Assembly (NCBI GenBank): GCA_038093515.1
Contig: JBBPSI010000103.1
Coordinates: 1-64,000, forward strand
DNA: 64,000 bases
Source of the DNA: Butyriboletus loyo
Taxonomy: Eukaryota > Basidiomycota > Agaricomycetes > Boletales > Boletaceae
Direction of reading: 5' to 3'
Shown: piece after piece, positions 9,152 to 20,845 of the stretch
Numbering within the stretch: position 1 is the stretch's first letter
How the letters are laid out: the number at the start of each line of letters is the position of its first letter
Notes under the pieces: generated by a model
What the model was told of the DNA's origin: nothing
What the model saw: the letters and a program-made list of their open reading frames with translations, nothing else
Databases searched by the model: none
Made by a program: the position numbers and the translations under genes

Positions 9152-9579
9152 TGTTACGCTGGGCGCTAACAACTAGAACAGCGAGGAGGCACTCTGGAGT
9201 GGCCTCGAGACTCGAGAGACGATTCTGGGCTGAGTCTCAGACTATGTCTTAGTGCGCACACTAAGAGTCTGGAAGTGATACTAATTGCTAGCAGTAAGCT
9301 GCGTAGAACTAGATAATGTACATGGTGTAAAGGCTGAGTCTTTATACTACTGAGGTCTGCGCACAGACCATGTCCCTAATCGAGCCGCGAGAAGGGAAAG
9401 TACAAACGGGGAAGAGATACTCTAGAACATTCTGGAGTATGAAGGAAAGTGCGTCCGTGCGCGGGAAGTGATGACTAAGCTAGAACGGTTGGTACCGTTC
9501 AAAGGGAACTAGCTGAAAGCTAGGCGAATGAAGTAGTCCAAGTGGTAGTGGATGGAAAAAGTATACCACTACCGTAACA
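9152..9579 (-). repeat. 5' LTR of the chromovirus
   Basis: 428 bp, TGTTACG...CGTAACA, flanked outside by the target duplication GGTGC (9580-9584). It contains the promoter and the self-primer sequence described separately; by that start site U3 is about 265 nt and R+U5 about 163 nt. Confidence 0.95.
9305..9346 (-). promoter_or_regulatory. LTR core promoter: TATA box and predicted start carrying the self-primer
   Basis: TATAAAG (9346-9340) lies 32 nt before the A of ATCTAGTTCT (9314-9305). That is the normal TATA-to-start distance, so the RNA would begin exactly with the ten bases that pair with the primer-binding site. Confidence 0.6.
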
Positions 9580-10291
9580 GGTGCCTAATCCATAGTCACA
9601 CCCAAACTTGTGGCTAATGGCAGCACACATCTTCTGTGCAAGACCATATGTTGCACATGGAACATTCAGATGCTTTGGTTTTCCTGTCCATATGTCATTC
9701 TCATCACACCTACCATTTTTGAATTGGTGGAAGAGCAATGTGAAATGTTAATGTTACACTGTGACTGAGATAAGCTGAGTACTTACTTGGCCATTATCCA
9801 GAGTGCAATCCATGTTGGGAAGTCAGCTGGAATGTTTGGGAAGAGGTTCTCAATGTCCAAAGCATGCTTGACCTTTCTGAGGATGACAGCAAAGTCTTTG
9901 AACTGTGTCCAGTAGCTGTGGAGAGCAAGAATGCTTCAAGTTAGAATACTGCAGCATTTTCAGTAGTTCACACCATTACTGTTTGTAGTCTGAGAGGGTT
10001 GTGTTAACAATGATACCCACAGAGGCCTTCTTCAAGTTTTCAGACAGAGTGTCAGTCCCTGGGCCAGAGGTGCTGCTGACAGCAGTGGCCATCTTCTGTT
10101 GGTTTGGTGAACTTTCATTGTCAGAAGTTTGGGAGAATGTCCTGTCAGCAAGTTGGTTGTCAATTTGGATCCCATTGAGTAAAGACTCAATTTCTTCAAT
10201 TTGATCCTCTACAGCAGCATCCAAGCTGACTTTGCACTGAGATTCATCAAGGTAGTCAGCTGCACCCTTGAGTAGGTGAGGCAATGAATAG
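9580..10291 (-). pseudogene. Crypton-type tyrosine recombinase, N-terminal part (decayed)
   Basis: Minus-strand exons read an N-terminal acidic region (VEDQIEEIESLLNG ...), then, across short introns, YWTQFKDFAVILRKVKHALD, NIPADFPTWIALWIMAK and ATYGLAQKMCAAISHKFG, which look like the SAM-like core-binding domain of fungal tyrosine recombinases. Reading stops at GLGT, where the chromovirus is inserted; it resumes at 1928. Upstream it is truncated by the solo LTR at 10292. Confidence 0.65.
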
Positions 10292-10797
10292 TGTTACGAG
10301 ACAACGATGTTATCAAGTCACACGAAGTTCCACTACTGTTGCAGTACTACACAGGTACTGGCGAGGTATAATGAGGATAGCTCAAATCTTAATCTCTCAA
10401 CTGTTGCCAGCGAATAAGACAAGTGGTTAAAGCTAGGGAATCCTAGCCGCAACCACGAGCCCTTTTTATATTGTACAAGGACGCGCACAGACCATGCTGT
10501 GCGTGTGAGGAATTACTATACATGGATAGACTAAAGAAGAGAAGCGCGACGGTGATTAACCACACGAGGCGCGGGGATCAAAAAGAAGAGAAGTAAACGG
10601 AGATTAAATACATGTGTCGTGACATCATAGAGTCTAGGCTTGGTCTAGGCCATGACATCATATGCTTAGTCAGCAGGAGATCACATGTAGGTTCCCACGA
10701 TCACGTGCGCTATGTCACGTGACCTTTGAAAGTAAAATCGACTAAGTCCGAATTGAAAGTGTACGCAGTGTACGAATAAAATGTTATGATTATAACA
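10292..10797 (-). mobile_element. Solo LTR of the second family with target duplication AATAG
   Basis: 506 bp, inverted relative to the copy at 6818-7337, ends TGTTAC/GTAACA on one side and TGTTATAATC/GATTATAACA on the other. Perfect 5-bp duplications AATAG flank it (10287-10291 and 10798-10802). No internal retroelement sequence remains, as expected after LTR-LTR recombination. Confidence 0.9.
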
Positions 10798-10869
10798 AAT
10801 AGGCTGCCTGTCATAGTGTTGTTTGAATCCCTGATGGCAGTAGTAATCAAGCAGTGGTAGTATTATTTC

Positions 10870-12849
10870 AACTCATCTACTATAACCGAGGTGGCTATGA
10901 ACCCGAGACTCAGGTGTGGATGTCCAAAACCAATCATGTCCAACTTTGCAGAGCAGGTTAACACCACAGTAGATGTGCTCTACCTACCAGAACCAGGCCA
11001 GACATTCATTCCAGGAGATGATCCAAAGCAAGTCAAGTTTGTGGTGTAAGTAAAGAACTAGTTCCGCCCGAAATGTTAGGGGCTGCTGGTGACATGTTAG
11101 CAGGACAAGCAGGACAAAGAAAGTGGACATACAGGAATGCCTCCACACTTACAGACTACCTGTCAAGGGCAATAAAGCCAACCTATTGAAATCCCTGCAG
11201 GAATTCTCAAACGACAAAGATGCATGGTTGACATAAGTGAGCATGACCTGTCAAGCTTGCAAAGATCACTCACCACAAGCTACTGGACCCAATTATCAGC
11301 ATCTTCCAGCCAGCAAAAAAGCGAAAATGTGGTGTCCACAATAACCAACAGTCACTGTCCATCAAACAAATCACTGAACAGTTCGGGAAGCCAGATGAAC
11401 AAGTTATCACCTACAAAAGCAAGAAGAGTGTTCATCGAGTGCAGCATGCCCTGAATGACAAGGATCACGCAGCAAACACAGGATGGGTAAGGTCAAGCCA
11501 CTGCATTAGCTACAACTTGAACATTGAACGCTGAATTTCGATGCTCACCTGTGTCATGCAGGCCAATGCAGTCCTTTCGGCATTTGGTATTAGCTCTGAT
11601 CTGAGTGAACAGCCAGCTGAGCCCAAACGCAGGCAAATCGAAGCCCCCAGTACCACATCATCAGATGAACCCACAGACAGGACAGTCAATGACCTGCCAC
11701 AGCCTGGGCCACCATTGCTGTGTCAGACGACTACGTGACCAAATCAGCTGGTATCACACAAGGTGTGTGGTCTTGTTGATAACCTGATTGATCCATCGTG
11801 ACTTGAATCACATTACAATCTCAATCAGGAAGCAGCGCTGTCCATGCGGATGCATCATGTGGAACAAAATGTCCTCTCTGTAAAGGAAGACCTCTTTGAG
11901 CATATTGACTCTGTTGAGGATCAGATCACCACCCACATTCACCACCTGATGGCATCATTTAATCTGAATCCCCCTCTCAAAGTCCATCAGTGCCTCAGCA
12001 TAATCTCCACCAACCCACCGTTTCAGTAGTTACCACGCCCACACAGCCACCTGCACAGCTCCCAGCCTGCCTTCTGATGACTGCAACCCACATTCCTTCA
12101 ACTCCAAGGCTTGAGGCAACTGGCACTGAAATTCTCCCTCTTGAATCCATACCCCCAGAACACCTCAGAATAGCTCACCTTGGTGGCACTGAACTTGCGT
12201 ATGATAAAAGACATGTGCCCGACTCACCTGCCATCCACTTTTCAAGGGAGATTGACTGACTTTGTTGCGAATGGGAAAGATCAAGCCTTCTTGTAGTGAA
12301 TGGTCGAGGTATCCCAATCAAGCACTGGGGACAGTTCTACAAGAAGGCAAAGGGTGTAAAATCGTCAGCGTGGCAGGCACTGAGGGTTGAATGGGGAAAT
12401 TGGAAGGTAAAGTCCTGGGGCCTTTGTTTGTGCGTGCATGCAGCCATTTTACTGACTCACCGCCCCATTTTCAGTACATAGTGGAGGAACGACAAAGACA
12501 TCCCAATGCAGAGTCGTTCTGGCAAAGCTTCAGTACAGAGGGAGGCCAGCGACTCACTTACCAACAGATACTCGACCGTCTCGCTGACCGCCGTGCTGCA
12601 TCCGCTTCACAGGACGCTGCAAACGCTCGGGCCTTTTGCTCCAATGATCTCGATCATCCCAACACCTATGGAGCATTCCGTTATGCAAAGGGTGGCAAGT
12701 CATATCTGCTCACGAAGGACGATGCAATTGCGAAGACTTGGCGTGAGCTGTTGGCCAAACGGTCCGATATTGCTGAGGCACTGTGTGCTGTTTGTGCGGC
12801 TCCGGCAACAACTCAGGGCATGGTCATAACAGCGACAGCAAACCATTAA
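10870..12849 (+). pseudogene. Decayed plus-strand ORF next to the Crypton remnant
   Basis: Pieces of one broken gene run divergently from the recombinase. Recognisable runs: PGQTFIPGDDPKQVKFV (near 10995), MLGAAGDMLAGQAGQRKWTY (near 11080), NGRGIPIKHWGQFYKKAKG (near 12300), then an intron 12407-12474 (GTAAAG..CTGAC..TTTTCAG) and the last exon 12475-12849 (YIVEERQRHPNAESFWQSF ... TWRELLAKRSDIAEAL, TAA). Stops and frameshifts break the rest. I do not recognise the family. Its divergent position beside the recombinase suggests it is the second gene of the same element or the gene it inserted next to; no function is assigned. Confidence 0.45.
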
Positions 12850-14253
12850 TTGATAAACAAACATTCACGTTGCCCTTTCGCAATGTGTCGAGTATTTTCA
12901 TAACGTATCATAAGTACAACACATAGCGCTTCAAGTTCCACGGACTCTGCATCATCATTCCTAGAAACATATGGTAGTACATCTCCGACACTTCTAAGAT
13001 CAGTGTTTATAATACCGCACTTCGACTACATCTACATGCTGGTAACCTAACTTGACTGTAAATCGAGTCCACCATATACGACATAACATCCTATTGATGA
13101 GATGACCTACTGCACCACCATGTCAAGCCTTGATGATTGAAGCTGAGGTCGGGAGGAAGGACACCGCCGTCACCGGCACGAGCGGCCTGCTCACTGCCAG
13201 GGTATGGGGGTAGGCAAGTAATCAGAAAGTTTTCCGGGGCGTTGGAACATCTCTCCATTGTCGTCGGGACCGTCGGTGTATTCGACTTCCTCTGCTAAAG
13301 CTCTCGCCTGATTGACGGCATGGGACACGCAAACCAAGTTACGCCAGGCAATGTGGTCGAGGGAGTGGCAAGCAGCACAAACCTTGCGATAGACCTAAAA
13401 GCCACGACGGACGCTCGAGAGGGTGTGTTGGACCGACTGTACGTGCTTGATCCTCCTTTTCTAGGACTACGTCTTCTCTCTCTTGACCGGCCACATAAAT
13501 CCTCCTGCTGGTGTTGAGATCCATGCAGGACAGGGCCAGATCTGGCGAGTTCAAGACCGACTATTTGAACGGGTGTGTGGGGGCGAGCGGAAGGGGCAGG
13601 CAGGGGATGATGAGAGCTGCTGTCATGGATTATGGAAATCCGGGTGTGACACAATGCATGGTACGAACTGGCGACGACCACGATCAGGTGCAGGAGCGAT
13701 CAGGAGGCGCAATGTCATGTAGTCTGGTACTGGTCAACTATGCTACCCCCATATCGTCCTGAATCGCATGGAATATATTTCCGTCTATGAGAGCCGCCGC
13801 CAGTCGGTCAAGATACGTACATAGGGAGATCAAACAGAAGGAAGTACCGACGTCGTGTTGAAGTAGGCAGTATGCCTGTGATACAGTTTCCTAGGCGTTG
13901 TTGACATTTCAGAGGGTCTTGTGAGTTTGTTTGATTACATTCGTAGTCCCGATGGTTGAGTACCAGTCCGCACGACGAAAGTGAACATTGATATTGAGGT
14001 CTGAGGGATCGAGTCGTGGCGCCGTCGTAGAGCCTGAGGCCTGACCGATCAGATCACGATCGATGGACCAAACAGAAAAAGCCAGAAACGGAACGCGGAA
14101 AAGCGGAGAGGGGCGAAAGCGGGTGTTCGAGGTCAGCTCACGGCGTTACCATCGAGAGCAGGAGCTGGGGTGGCGCGGCGGGGCGTGGGAGAAACTTGGA
14201 CTGCAAGTTGGACCGTCAATCTTTCACACGAATTGTGGATCGGAGATACACTG
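12850..14253. other. Non-coding stretch between the transposon block and the duplication
   Basis: Open frames on both strands at 13295-13762 overlap each other, have low-complexity composition and no recognised motif, so I do not call a gene. Nothing else is apparent. Confidence 0.4.
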
Positions 14254-15709
14254 CATATAAATGAGACCGTTGAGTTGTGGTCGCGGGCTACCGATTTACG
14301 ATCACGAAGTTGTGCTCTGAGAAGGAGTGATTACACTTACCCGGTCCGGGCCCCAAACAAATGCGAAAACGGTGAATATTCCTACAGTCGACGAACACGC
14401 CAGCCCCGAGACCTGAACAGGTTACAGGACATACTGGACGAAGTCAATGATTCTGACTCGTTGTAGTCAATTAATAATTTTTTACAGGAACGATGCAGGT
14501 GGGAACCATGATTCACATCACCATTGGAAAAATACGCCTCGAAGAGTTGTTTGACTTCTCAGATACGATGTGGGTCGAGATTACTTCCTGGACACCAACG
14601 AAGTCTCCCGACAGATGACAAGGAGCTAGAGCTATACGAATTAGTTGATTTGGAGAGGCAGATGATGGCGACATAGTAAATGATCCAGCACCATGAAATC
14701 GAGGCCAACCCCTGACTTCGTTTCATGCACTTTGGTAATTCGGATGTTTCGAACTCAGGCGAAGTCCTTGCAGTCACTTCACTTCGACAGGATGGCGATG
14801 TTCTACAACTTCGACTACTAGCTCCTCCCAGTTACTTCGTAGTCTCAGCAATCTACTCAGTTCCTCAACAACTTTCTTGGGCCTTTAGGAAGCTTTGTTT
14901 TCCTTTTTCGGTTAGCGCGCCGACGACTTCCTCGACCTAAGTCTCGAAGATCGCTGGCTCGTTTCCCCTCACCCTATACATGACGTCCGTGCTTCGTCAG
15001 ACGCTATAGTATTTTGTCCACAAGTCCTTATGGTGTGGCCCCGAGACCCGCTCGAGCTACTTCCAACGTCTTTGAGCCCCACTCGTGACCCCGGCTTCAA
15101 CCCTCTAGGATTCAACAAACCGTCACAATCTGATTGTGGATGATGACGCTCGCCCTACTTGATGGGGACGGCGAGCATGGCTATCCCGCCGTGTCCTCTC
15201 ATCACACACCGTATCCCCTTCATACGACAAGCTTACCCGAGCATTATAGCTTTTCGTGCGTCTCAGAGAGTCTTTCAGCGCTCTACTGCTCTTTCCCTCT
15301 ATCCCACAACGAATACAAACATATTGCATCTGATCACCCTATCGTCGTGCGGCTACCCAGGATGTTTCACTGCCGTGTAATATCTCGAAGCTGAAGATAC
15401 GGACGCTAGATATTCCGTAGTTTCCGTGCTTGTCTTGGGAAGTTCATCTATCTTTGTTTCCGGATCCCTCCCTGGTTGATCAACTGATGGTGGTAAACCA
15501 TGTTCCACTACCTCGGGTCTCATGAAATCTGATTCCCGGGCAGGGTACGTATACTTTGTATTTGTGAAGCAGATTGAGTTGTGGGTAACTAAATTGACCC
15601 ATTCTACATCGGCCACAGTATCATGCTTAACAGACGATGTCAAAGCAATCATGCCACAACGGTTCCCGTGGCTGTTTTCCAATAATATCCATATCCTGAG
15701 GCTGCGCTA

Positions 15710-15948
15710 TTATGAAAGCATAAGCAAAGTTGTACAACAGATGATACAAGATCGTGGCATACAGCGAGGCAAGAGAATATCCCGATCGGACAACATGAGT
15801 CCACGATCACCGAGGGGTACCTAATACCGATCCTCGTTAGTCCCAACTCAGTTCAATCTGCTGAGGACACCCCAAAACGAGGGCATACCGGAGCGGCGAT
15901 GGCAGCACTAACAGCAACAGGAACGAAAAGAATGGATGAGAACTGCAT
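15710..15948 (-). CDS. Small predicted secreted peptide, copy 1
   Basis: Two exons (15948-15889, 15820-15710) with a 68-bp intron GTATGC..GGACTAAC..GGTATTAG. The 56-residue product starts with a signal-peptide-like MQFSSILFVPVAVSAAIAAP and continues VPLGDRGLMLSDRDILLPRC, then MPRSCIICCTTLLMLS. This copy has C where the others have the second R of PRR, and a Pro inside the hydrophobic core. Family features and caveats are given under copy 3. It lies in duplication copy A. Confidence 0.45.
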
Positions 15949-16689
15949 GATTGGCTGGCAGGCGATGCTGAAGTGTGTGTCGAAAATCGTTGCGTAGAGA
16001 GCTCCTTTTTATCAGGTTTCCTTCTGTCATGCCATAGTACCCGTGGTCTCTGGAACGTTGCCGTCCGCCACGCCTCGCGTATAGTACCGCCGATTTGGAT
16101 AAAATCTCAACCAGAAAAAGGAGGTTGTTAGCAACGTTGGAGAATGCCGAACATGTTATCACTTCCGAGACCTTGACTGGGGGAATGCCTCCTTATCGCG
16201 CTCATGACAATTCTTATCCGCACCAAGAAGCATCTCGAGAACACGCCGGTTCCGCAGAAATACCCCCTGTTTGAAGATCAAAGGGCCCTAAATAAGTTCC
16301 TGCTCCATGATAAACTACCAGTGATAGATAAACCTCCCGTAAACCATGCCAACCGCAACCGATAATGTCACTCGCCATGTGTACCATGGTCGCACCCCGC
16401 ATGACGACAAGGCACGTTCGTCGGGAAAGAAAGCGTGCCTGAACTCGTTCTCCAACGACCCATGCTGAGGTAAAATAATTCGCACCTTCATTTCCTTACC
16501 CACCATAGTGCTCGCCGGATCAACTAATCGGGGGTTTCCAGCACCGAAACAAACGAACGCACAACCAAAAATCTAAAATCCAGCCAGAGCGACATTGCAT
16601 TTCTTAGACCAAGTCCAGATGAACGAGTCACCACATGTCGTCCTGTCCATCAAACCTATATAACGTAGTGTGCCCATTCAGACCACATC

Positions 16690-17965
16690 CCCCTAAATAT
16701 TCCACGTCTGCCCTCAAAGAGCCATCAGTGCTGCACCCAATGTCGACAACGGAGCAAGTCGCAGACGAAAAAAAAAGACACGCGCCTTTCTCCACAACAA
16801 CCCCTGTGGTCATTGATCGGGCCCTCGATCCCCTCGCAACCACCAAAAGTTGGCCAAGATCAGGAAGGCGCTACACTCAATGCAATGCGCTTCGTACAGT
16901 GCTTCCACTGCGCTGAGAAAATACAGTGATCGAGAGTGTGCGCAAACATCAATACCGAGAAATACGATGTCGGAAGCTGTCGAGCGGGATCTCAACGACG
17001 GAATCAGAAAGGGGTAGAGCACATACGTAGTAATGGATATACGTCACTCGGCCCATGATAAGGAACGGGACTATTGAACGCATCCATCGGATTCGACCAA
17101 ATCATAACCCTGTGTTCACGCACCGTAATGCAAGAACCACCCGTAAAACGCGATCTTGTCCACATACAAAAAGTGACCCCACCCTTCGTCAAAAGGCGCA
17201 TATAGACACTAAATAACCTGAACCACTCACGCGCGTCCATGTCAACATATTCACGCCATTGACAGAACAGACAATATCACACTAACAAGAGCGACACATT
17301 AATGATGCTCGCAGAACCGCCCCACCCATACAAACGCAAACGCATGAGCGGGCCAGTCTGTCGGACTCAACTCCAGAATGTTCTCCTTGTCTGGGTCCGG
17401 GATGAGGGCACTATTGGACGTCATCATCACCACGTTGAGATGTCAAAAACCGCGTAGGAATGGTGACTTGTATAATTTATATTACCTGCTGGGGGAACTG
17501 AAATGGCAAGGGCATCAGAAGAAGGATAACCCGCCGAGCATACTCCCCACGCACGTCACGATCGTTCCAGTGACTCTCCATCCAACATGTATGCATATTA
17601 CTTGGATCATTCTCCAAGACGCAGCAGACTTTGACATGTTTGAAACTCCATTGCGGCAAGACGGGGTTCGCAGCGTACAGATAACATCTGAACACCTGGT
17701 GTGGGAACTATATTCTGGTCGTAAGCGAACGTACGTGCCTGACATGGGCACGGCTGCCTCGACTGATATCTTCCACGGTCTCATTATCATGTGTGTACCC
17801 AAAAGTCGCGTTGCTATAGCAAGAAACCTCATGAGTGAGTCTGGTGATAGGCGCCGGGATTGTTGAGTCATCGGTGCATGTTGAAGTCGCACGACATCCC
17901 CTGCGTCCAATATACTTGAACGGGTCATTCAGATTGTATTCCGGCTGATCTCAAGTCGGAAGCAC
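16690..17965 (-). pseudogene. PMT2 3' fragment (pseudogene)
   Basis: It matches the MIR and C-terminal membrane part of the intact PMT2 gene (26045-24691) including intron positions, but frames are broken and the final exon reads TWNI followed by a stop. It has no 5' half: homology ends at 17965 at the junction with a LINE-like fragment. It is the derived partner of the tandem duplication. Confidence 0.85.
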
Positions 17966-18490
17966 AATCTAACCTCTTGGCCGGTTGCAACTGGGTCTCA
18001 AGCTGGGCCTGCGCGAGTGTCCTCTCGAGTCTTCTCCGATCGCTCTCGGCTTTCGCCATCATTCGCTGGAGTTCTCTACGCGCTTGTTCCAGTTCCTCTT
18101 TCCAAGCGCGATCGTTCGCTTTCTCAGCCCCCTCCATCTCCGTCTGCAACTCGGCCTGTTCTTCTGTATGTTTCTCTAGTTTCTTGGTCATTTCTTCGGT
18201 ATGCACAGCCTGCGGAAGTCTCGCTGAGCTTCTTTCCTCCCTTGCTAGGCAGAACATACAACGCAAGCGCCAAGTAGGTAGTACTGCGATGTCATTGGCT
18301 TTCCCGCCGAGTTTGCTGCAGAACCAGGCACGTTGGGAAGAGTAGTGAGGGCAATCTAGAAGGAGATGGAAGACAGTGTCGGCTCAGTTGCTATCGCACT
18401 TAGGATAGGCGGGGGTGGGCCCTCTCTCATTCTGAAGAAATGTTTATTGACTGGGGCATGACCTGAGCGCAGTTGGAACAGTGCCACGTT
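17966..18490 (-). pseudogene. Fragment of a non-LTR retrotransposon 3' end followed by a coiled-coil frame
   Basis: On the minus strand LFQLRSGHAPVNKHFFRM (near 18470), then in another frame LLLDCPHYSSQRAW (near 18345), matches the usual order of the segment at the end of fungal LINE reverse transcriptases (LRSGH-P-N ... DCPHY). In the same frame follows CMFCLAREE and a strongly charged coiled coil (17983-18200, many Glu/Arg heptads). Stops break the region. It sits exactly at the junction of the two duplication copies. Confidence 0.5.
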
Positions 18491-18797
18491 TCGGAAGCTT
18501 GTCGACGAGCTTGAGAAAACGGTTGGACGGGAGGGTGGGGTCGATGGATAACGAGAGTGGAGCGCAGGATGAGGTTGAGAAGATTGCTTTTCGCCTGTTG
18601 TTGGACGGTTTGCTTTGCTGCCGTTTTGCTGCGGGGGAGGGTTCTGTGCGTTCCTTTGGGGACTCTGAGCACGGCTCCAGTTCGTAGAATCGATGCGAAC
18701 ATTGGCGAGGTTTTCGTCTTCACATAGCGCGCGGAACATTCGTAGGTTCTTTTAGCGAAGTACCCCACCGACTTGTGGAACGGAGGTACAGTACATA

Positions 18798-20845
18798 TAG
18801 ATGAGACCGTTGAGTTGTGGTCGCGGGCTCGGATTTATGATCACGAAGTTGTGCTCTGAGAAGGAGTGATTACACTTATCCGGTCCGGGCCCCAAACAAA
18901 TGCGAAAACGGTGAATATTCCTACAGTCGACGAACACGCCAGCCCCGAGACCTGAACAGGACATACCGGACGAAGTCAATGACAACAATTCTGACTCGTT
19001 GGAGTCAATTGGTAAAAATTTACAGGAACGATGCAAGCTTGACGATGCAGGTGGGAAGCATGATTCACATCACTATTGAAAAAATACGCCTCGAAGTGTT
19101 GTTTGACTTCTCAAATACGATGTGGGTCGAGATTACTTCCTGGACATCAATGAAGTTTCTTGACAGATGACAAGGAGCTAGAGCTATACGAGTTAGTTGA
19201 TATGGAGAGGCAGATGATGGCGACATAGTAAATGATCCAGCACCATGAAATCGAGGCCAACCCCTGACTTCGTTTCATGCACTTTGGTAATTCGGATGTT
19301 TCGAACTCAGGCGAAGTCCTTGCAGTCACTTCACTTCGACAGGATGGCGATGTTCTTCAACTTCGACTACTAGCTCCTCCCAGTTACTTCGTAGTCTCAG
19401 CAATCTACTCAGTTCCTCAACAACTTTCTTGGGCCTTTAGGAAGCTTTGTTTTCCTTTTTCGGTTAGCGCGCCGACGACTTCCTCGACCTAAGTCTCGAA
19501 GATCGCTGCCTCGTTTCCCCTCACCCTATACGTGACGTCCGTGCTTCGTCAGACGCTATAGTCTTTTGTCCACAAGTCCTTATGGTGTGGCCCCGAGACC
19601 CGCTCGAGCTACTTCCAACGTCTTTGAGCCCCACTCGTGACCCCGGCTTCAACCCTCTAGGATTCAACAAACCGTCACAATCTGATTGTGGGTGATGACG
19701 CTCGCCCTACTTGATGGGGACGGCGAGCATGGCTATCCCGCCGTGTCCTCTCATCACACACCGTATCCCCTTCATACGACAAGCTTACCCGAGCATTATA
19801 GCTTTTCGTGCGTCTCAGAGAGTCTTTCGGCGCTCTATTGCTCTTTCCCTCTATCCCACAACGAATACAAACATGTTGTATCTGATCACCCTATTGTCGT
19901 GCGGCTACCCAGGATGTTTCACTGCCGTGTGATATCTCGAAGCTGAAGATACGGACGCTAGATATTCCGTAGTTTCCGTGCTTGTCTTGGGAAGTTCATC
20001 TGTCTTTGTTTCCGAATCCCTCCCTGATGGTGGTAAACCATGTTCCACTACCTCGGGTCTCATGAAATCTGATTCCCGGGCAGGGTACGTATACTTTGTA
20101 TTTGTGACGCAGATTGAGTTGTGGGTAACTAAATTGACCCATTCTACATCGGCCACAGTATCATGCTTAACAGTCGAGGTCAAGGCAGTCATGCACGAGC
20201 GGTTCCCGTGGCTGTTTTCCAATAATATCCCGAGGCTGTGCTATTATGAAAGCATAAGCAAAGTTGTACAACAGATGATACAAGATCGCGACATACGGCG
20301 AGGCAATCGAATATCCCGATCGGACAACATGAGTCCACGATCACCGAGGGGTGCCTAATACCGATCCCCGTTAGTCCAACTCAGTTCAATCACGCCACTG
20401 GTGAAGACACCCAAAAATGAGGACATACCGGAGCGGCGATGGCAGCACTAACAGCAACAAGAACGAAAAGGATGGACGAGAACTGCATGATTGGCTGGTA
20501 GGCGATGCTGAAGGGCATGTGTCGAAATTCGTTGCGTAGAGTGCTCATTTTTATCAGGATTCTATGGAAAGCCGGACAACCGCAGTCGTTCGGACTCATG
20601 CTTCCTTCTGTCATCCATGGTCTCCGAAGCGCTGCCGCATCCCACGTTTCGCGTATAGTACCGCCGATCTGGATAAAATCTCAACCAGAGAAAAGGGGTT
20701 GTTAGCATCGTTGGAGGATGCCGAATATCTACCGAGGGAATGCCTTCTGATACCACGCTGATGACAGTTCTTAATCCACACCAAGAAGCGTCTCGAGAAC
20801 ACACCGATTCCGCGGGAATACCCCCTGCTCGAAAATCAAAGCATT
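18798..20845. repeat. Segmental duplication, copy B, first piece
   Basis: It matches 14254-16270 nearly base for base with scattered substitutions and small indels (for example a 12-bp gap opposite 15470). Copy B continues after the TIR element at 21993 with an extra partial unit (22650-23310) and then the PMT2 flank. No gene is seen in 18798-20200 other than shadows conserved because the DNA is duplicated. Confidence 0.9.
20244..20488 (-). CDS. Small predicted secreted peptide, copy 2
   Basis: Exons 20488-20429 and 20354-20244 with a 74-bp intron (GTATGT..GGACTAAC..GGTATTAG). Product: MQFSSILFVLVAVSAAIAAP, then APLGDRGLMLSDRDIRLPRR, then MSRSCIICCTTLLMLS (56 residues). Upstream in-frame ATGs exist (MSTLRNEFRH...), but only the start at 20488 gives a normal signal peptide. 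Confidence 0.5.

Larger units (their letters stand above)
1929..9579 (-). mobile_element. Ty3/Gypsy chromovirus, complete with LTRs and target-site duplication
   Basis: A full-length LTR retrotransposon of 7651 bp runs on the minus strand. The two LTRs are 428 bp each (1929-2356 and 9152-9579), begin and end with the inverted repeat TGTTACG/CGTAACA, and differ at only two positions that I found, so insertion is recent. The 5-bp duplication GGTGC flanks it (1924-1928 and 9580-9584). Order in the sense direction: 5' LTR, primer-binding site, gag, protease, RT-RNase H-integrase with a C-terminal chromodomain, an extra zinc-knuckle ORF, polypurine tract, 3' LTR. It interrupts the Crypton-like recombinase. 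The copy is not autonomous as it stands: a solo LTR of another family (6818-7337) and an in-frame TGA (6776-6778) lie between protease and RT. Confidence 0.95.
14254..17965. repeat. Segmental duplication, copy A
   Basis: This ~3.7-kb block matches, in the same order and orientation, the pieces at 18798-20845, 22650-23310, 23735-23950 and 24600-26045. It ends inside the MIR-coding part of PMT2. Compared with copy B it lacks both TIR elements and the extra peptide-gene unit. Its left part (14254-15640) shows no gene on either strand; the right part holds peptide copy 1 and a dead PMT2 fragment. Confidence 0.9.

Noticed and set aside
14725..15394. Frames conserved between 14725-15394 and 19277-19946
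   Set aside because: Their conservation is explained by the recent segmental duplication of DNA; the frames are short, on both strands, and without motifs.
15353..15682. Minus-strand frame of 109 residues, also at 19905-20222, downstream of the peptide gene
   Set aside because: The only difference in length is a 12-bp indel, so a coding exon is possible, but there is no splice link to the peptide gene and its equivalent in copy 4 is broken.
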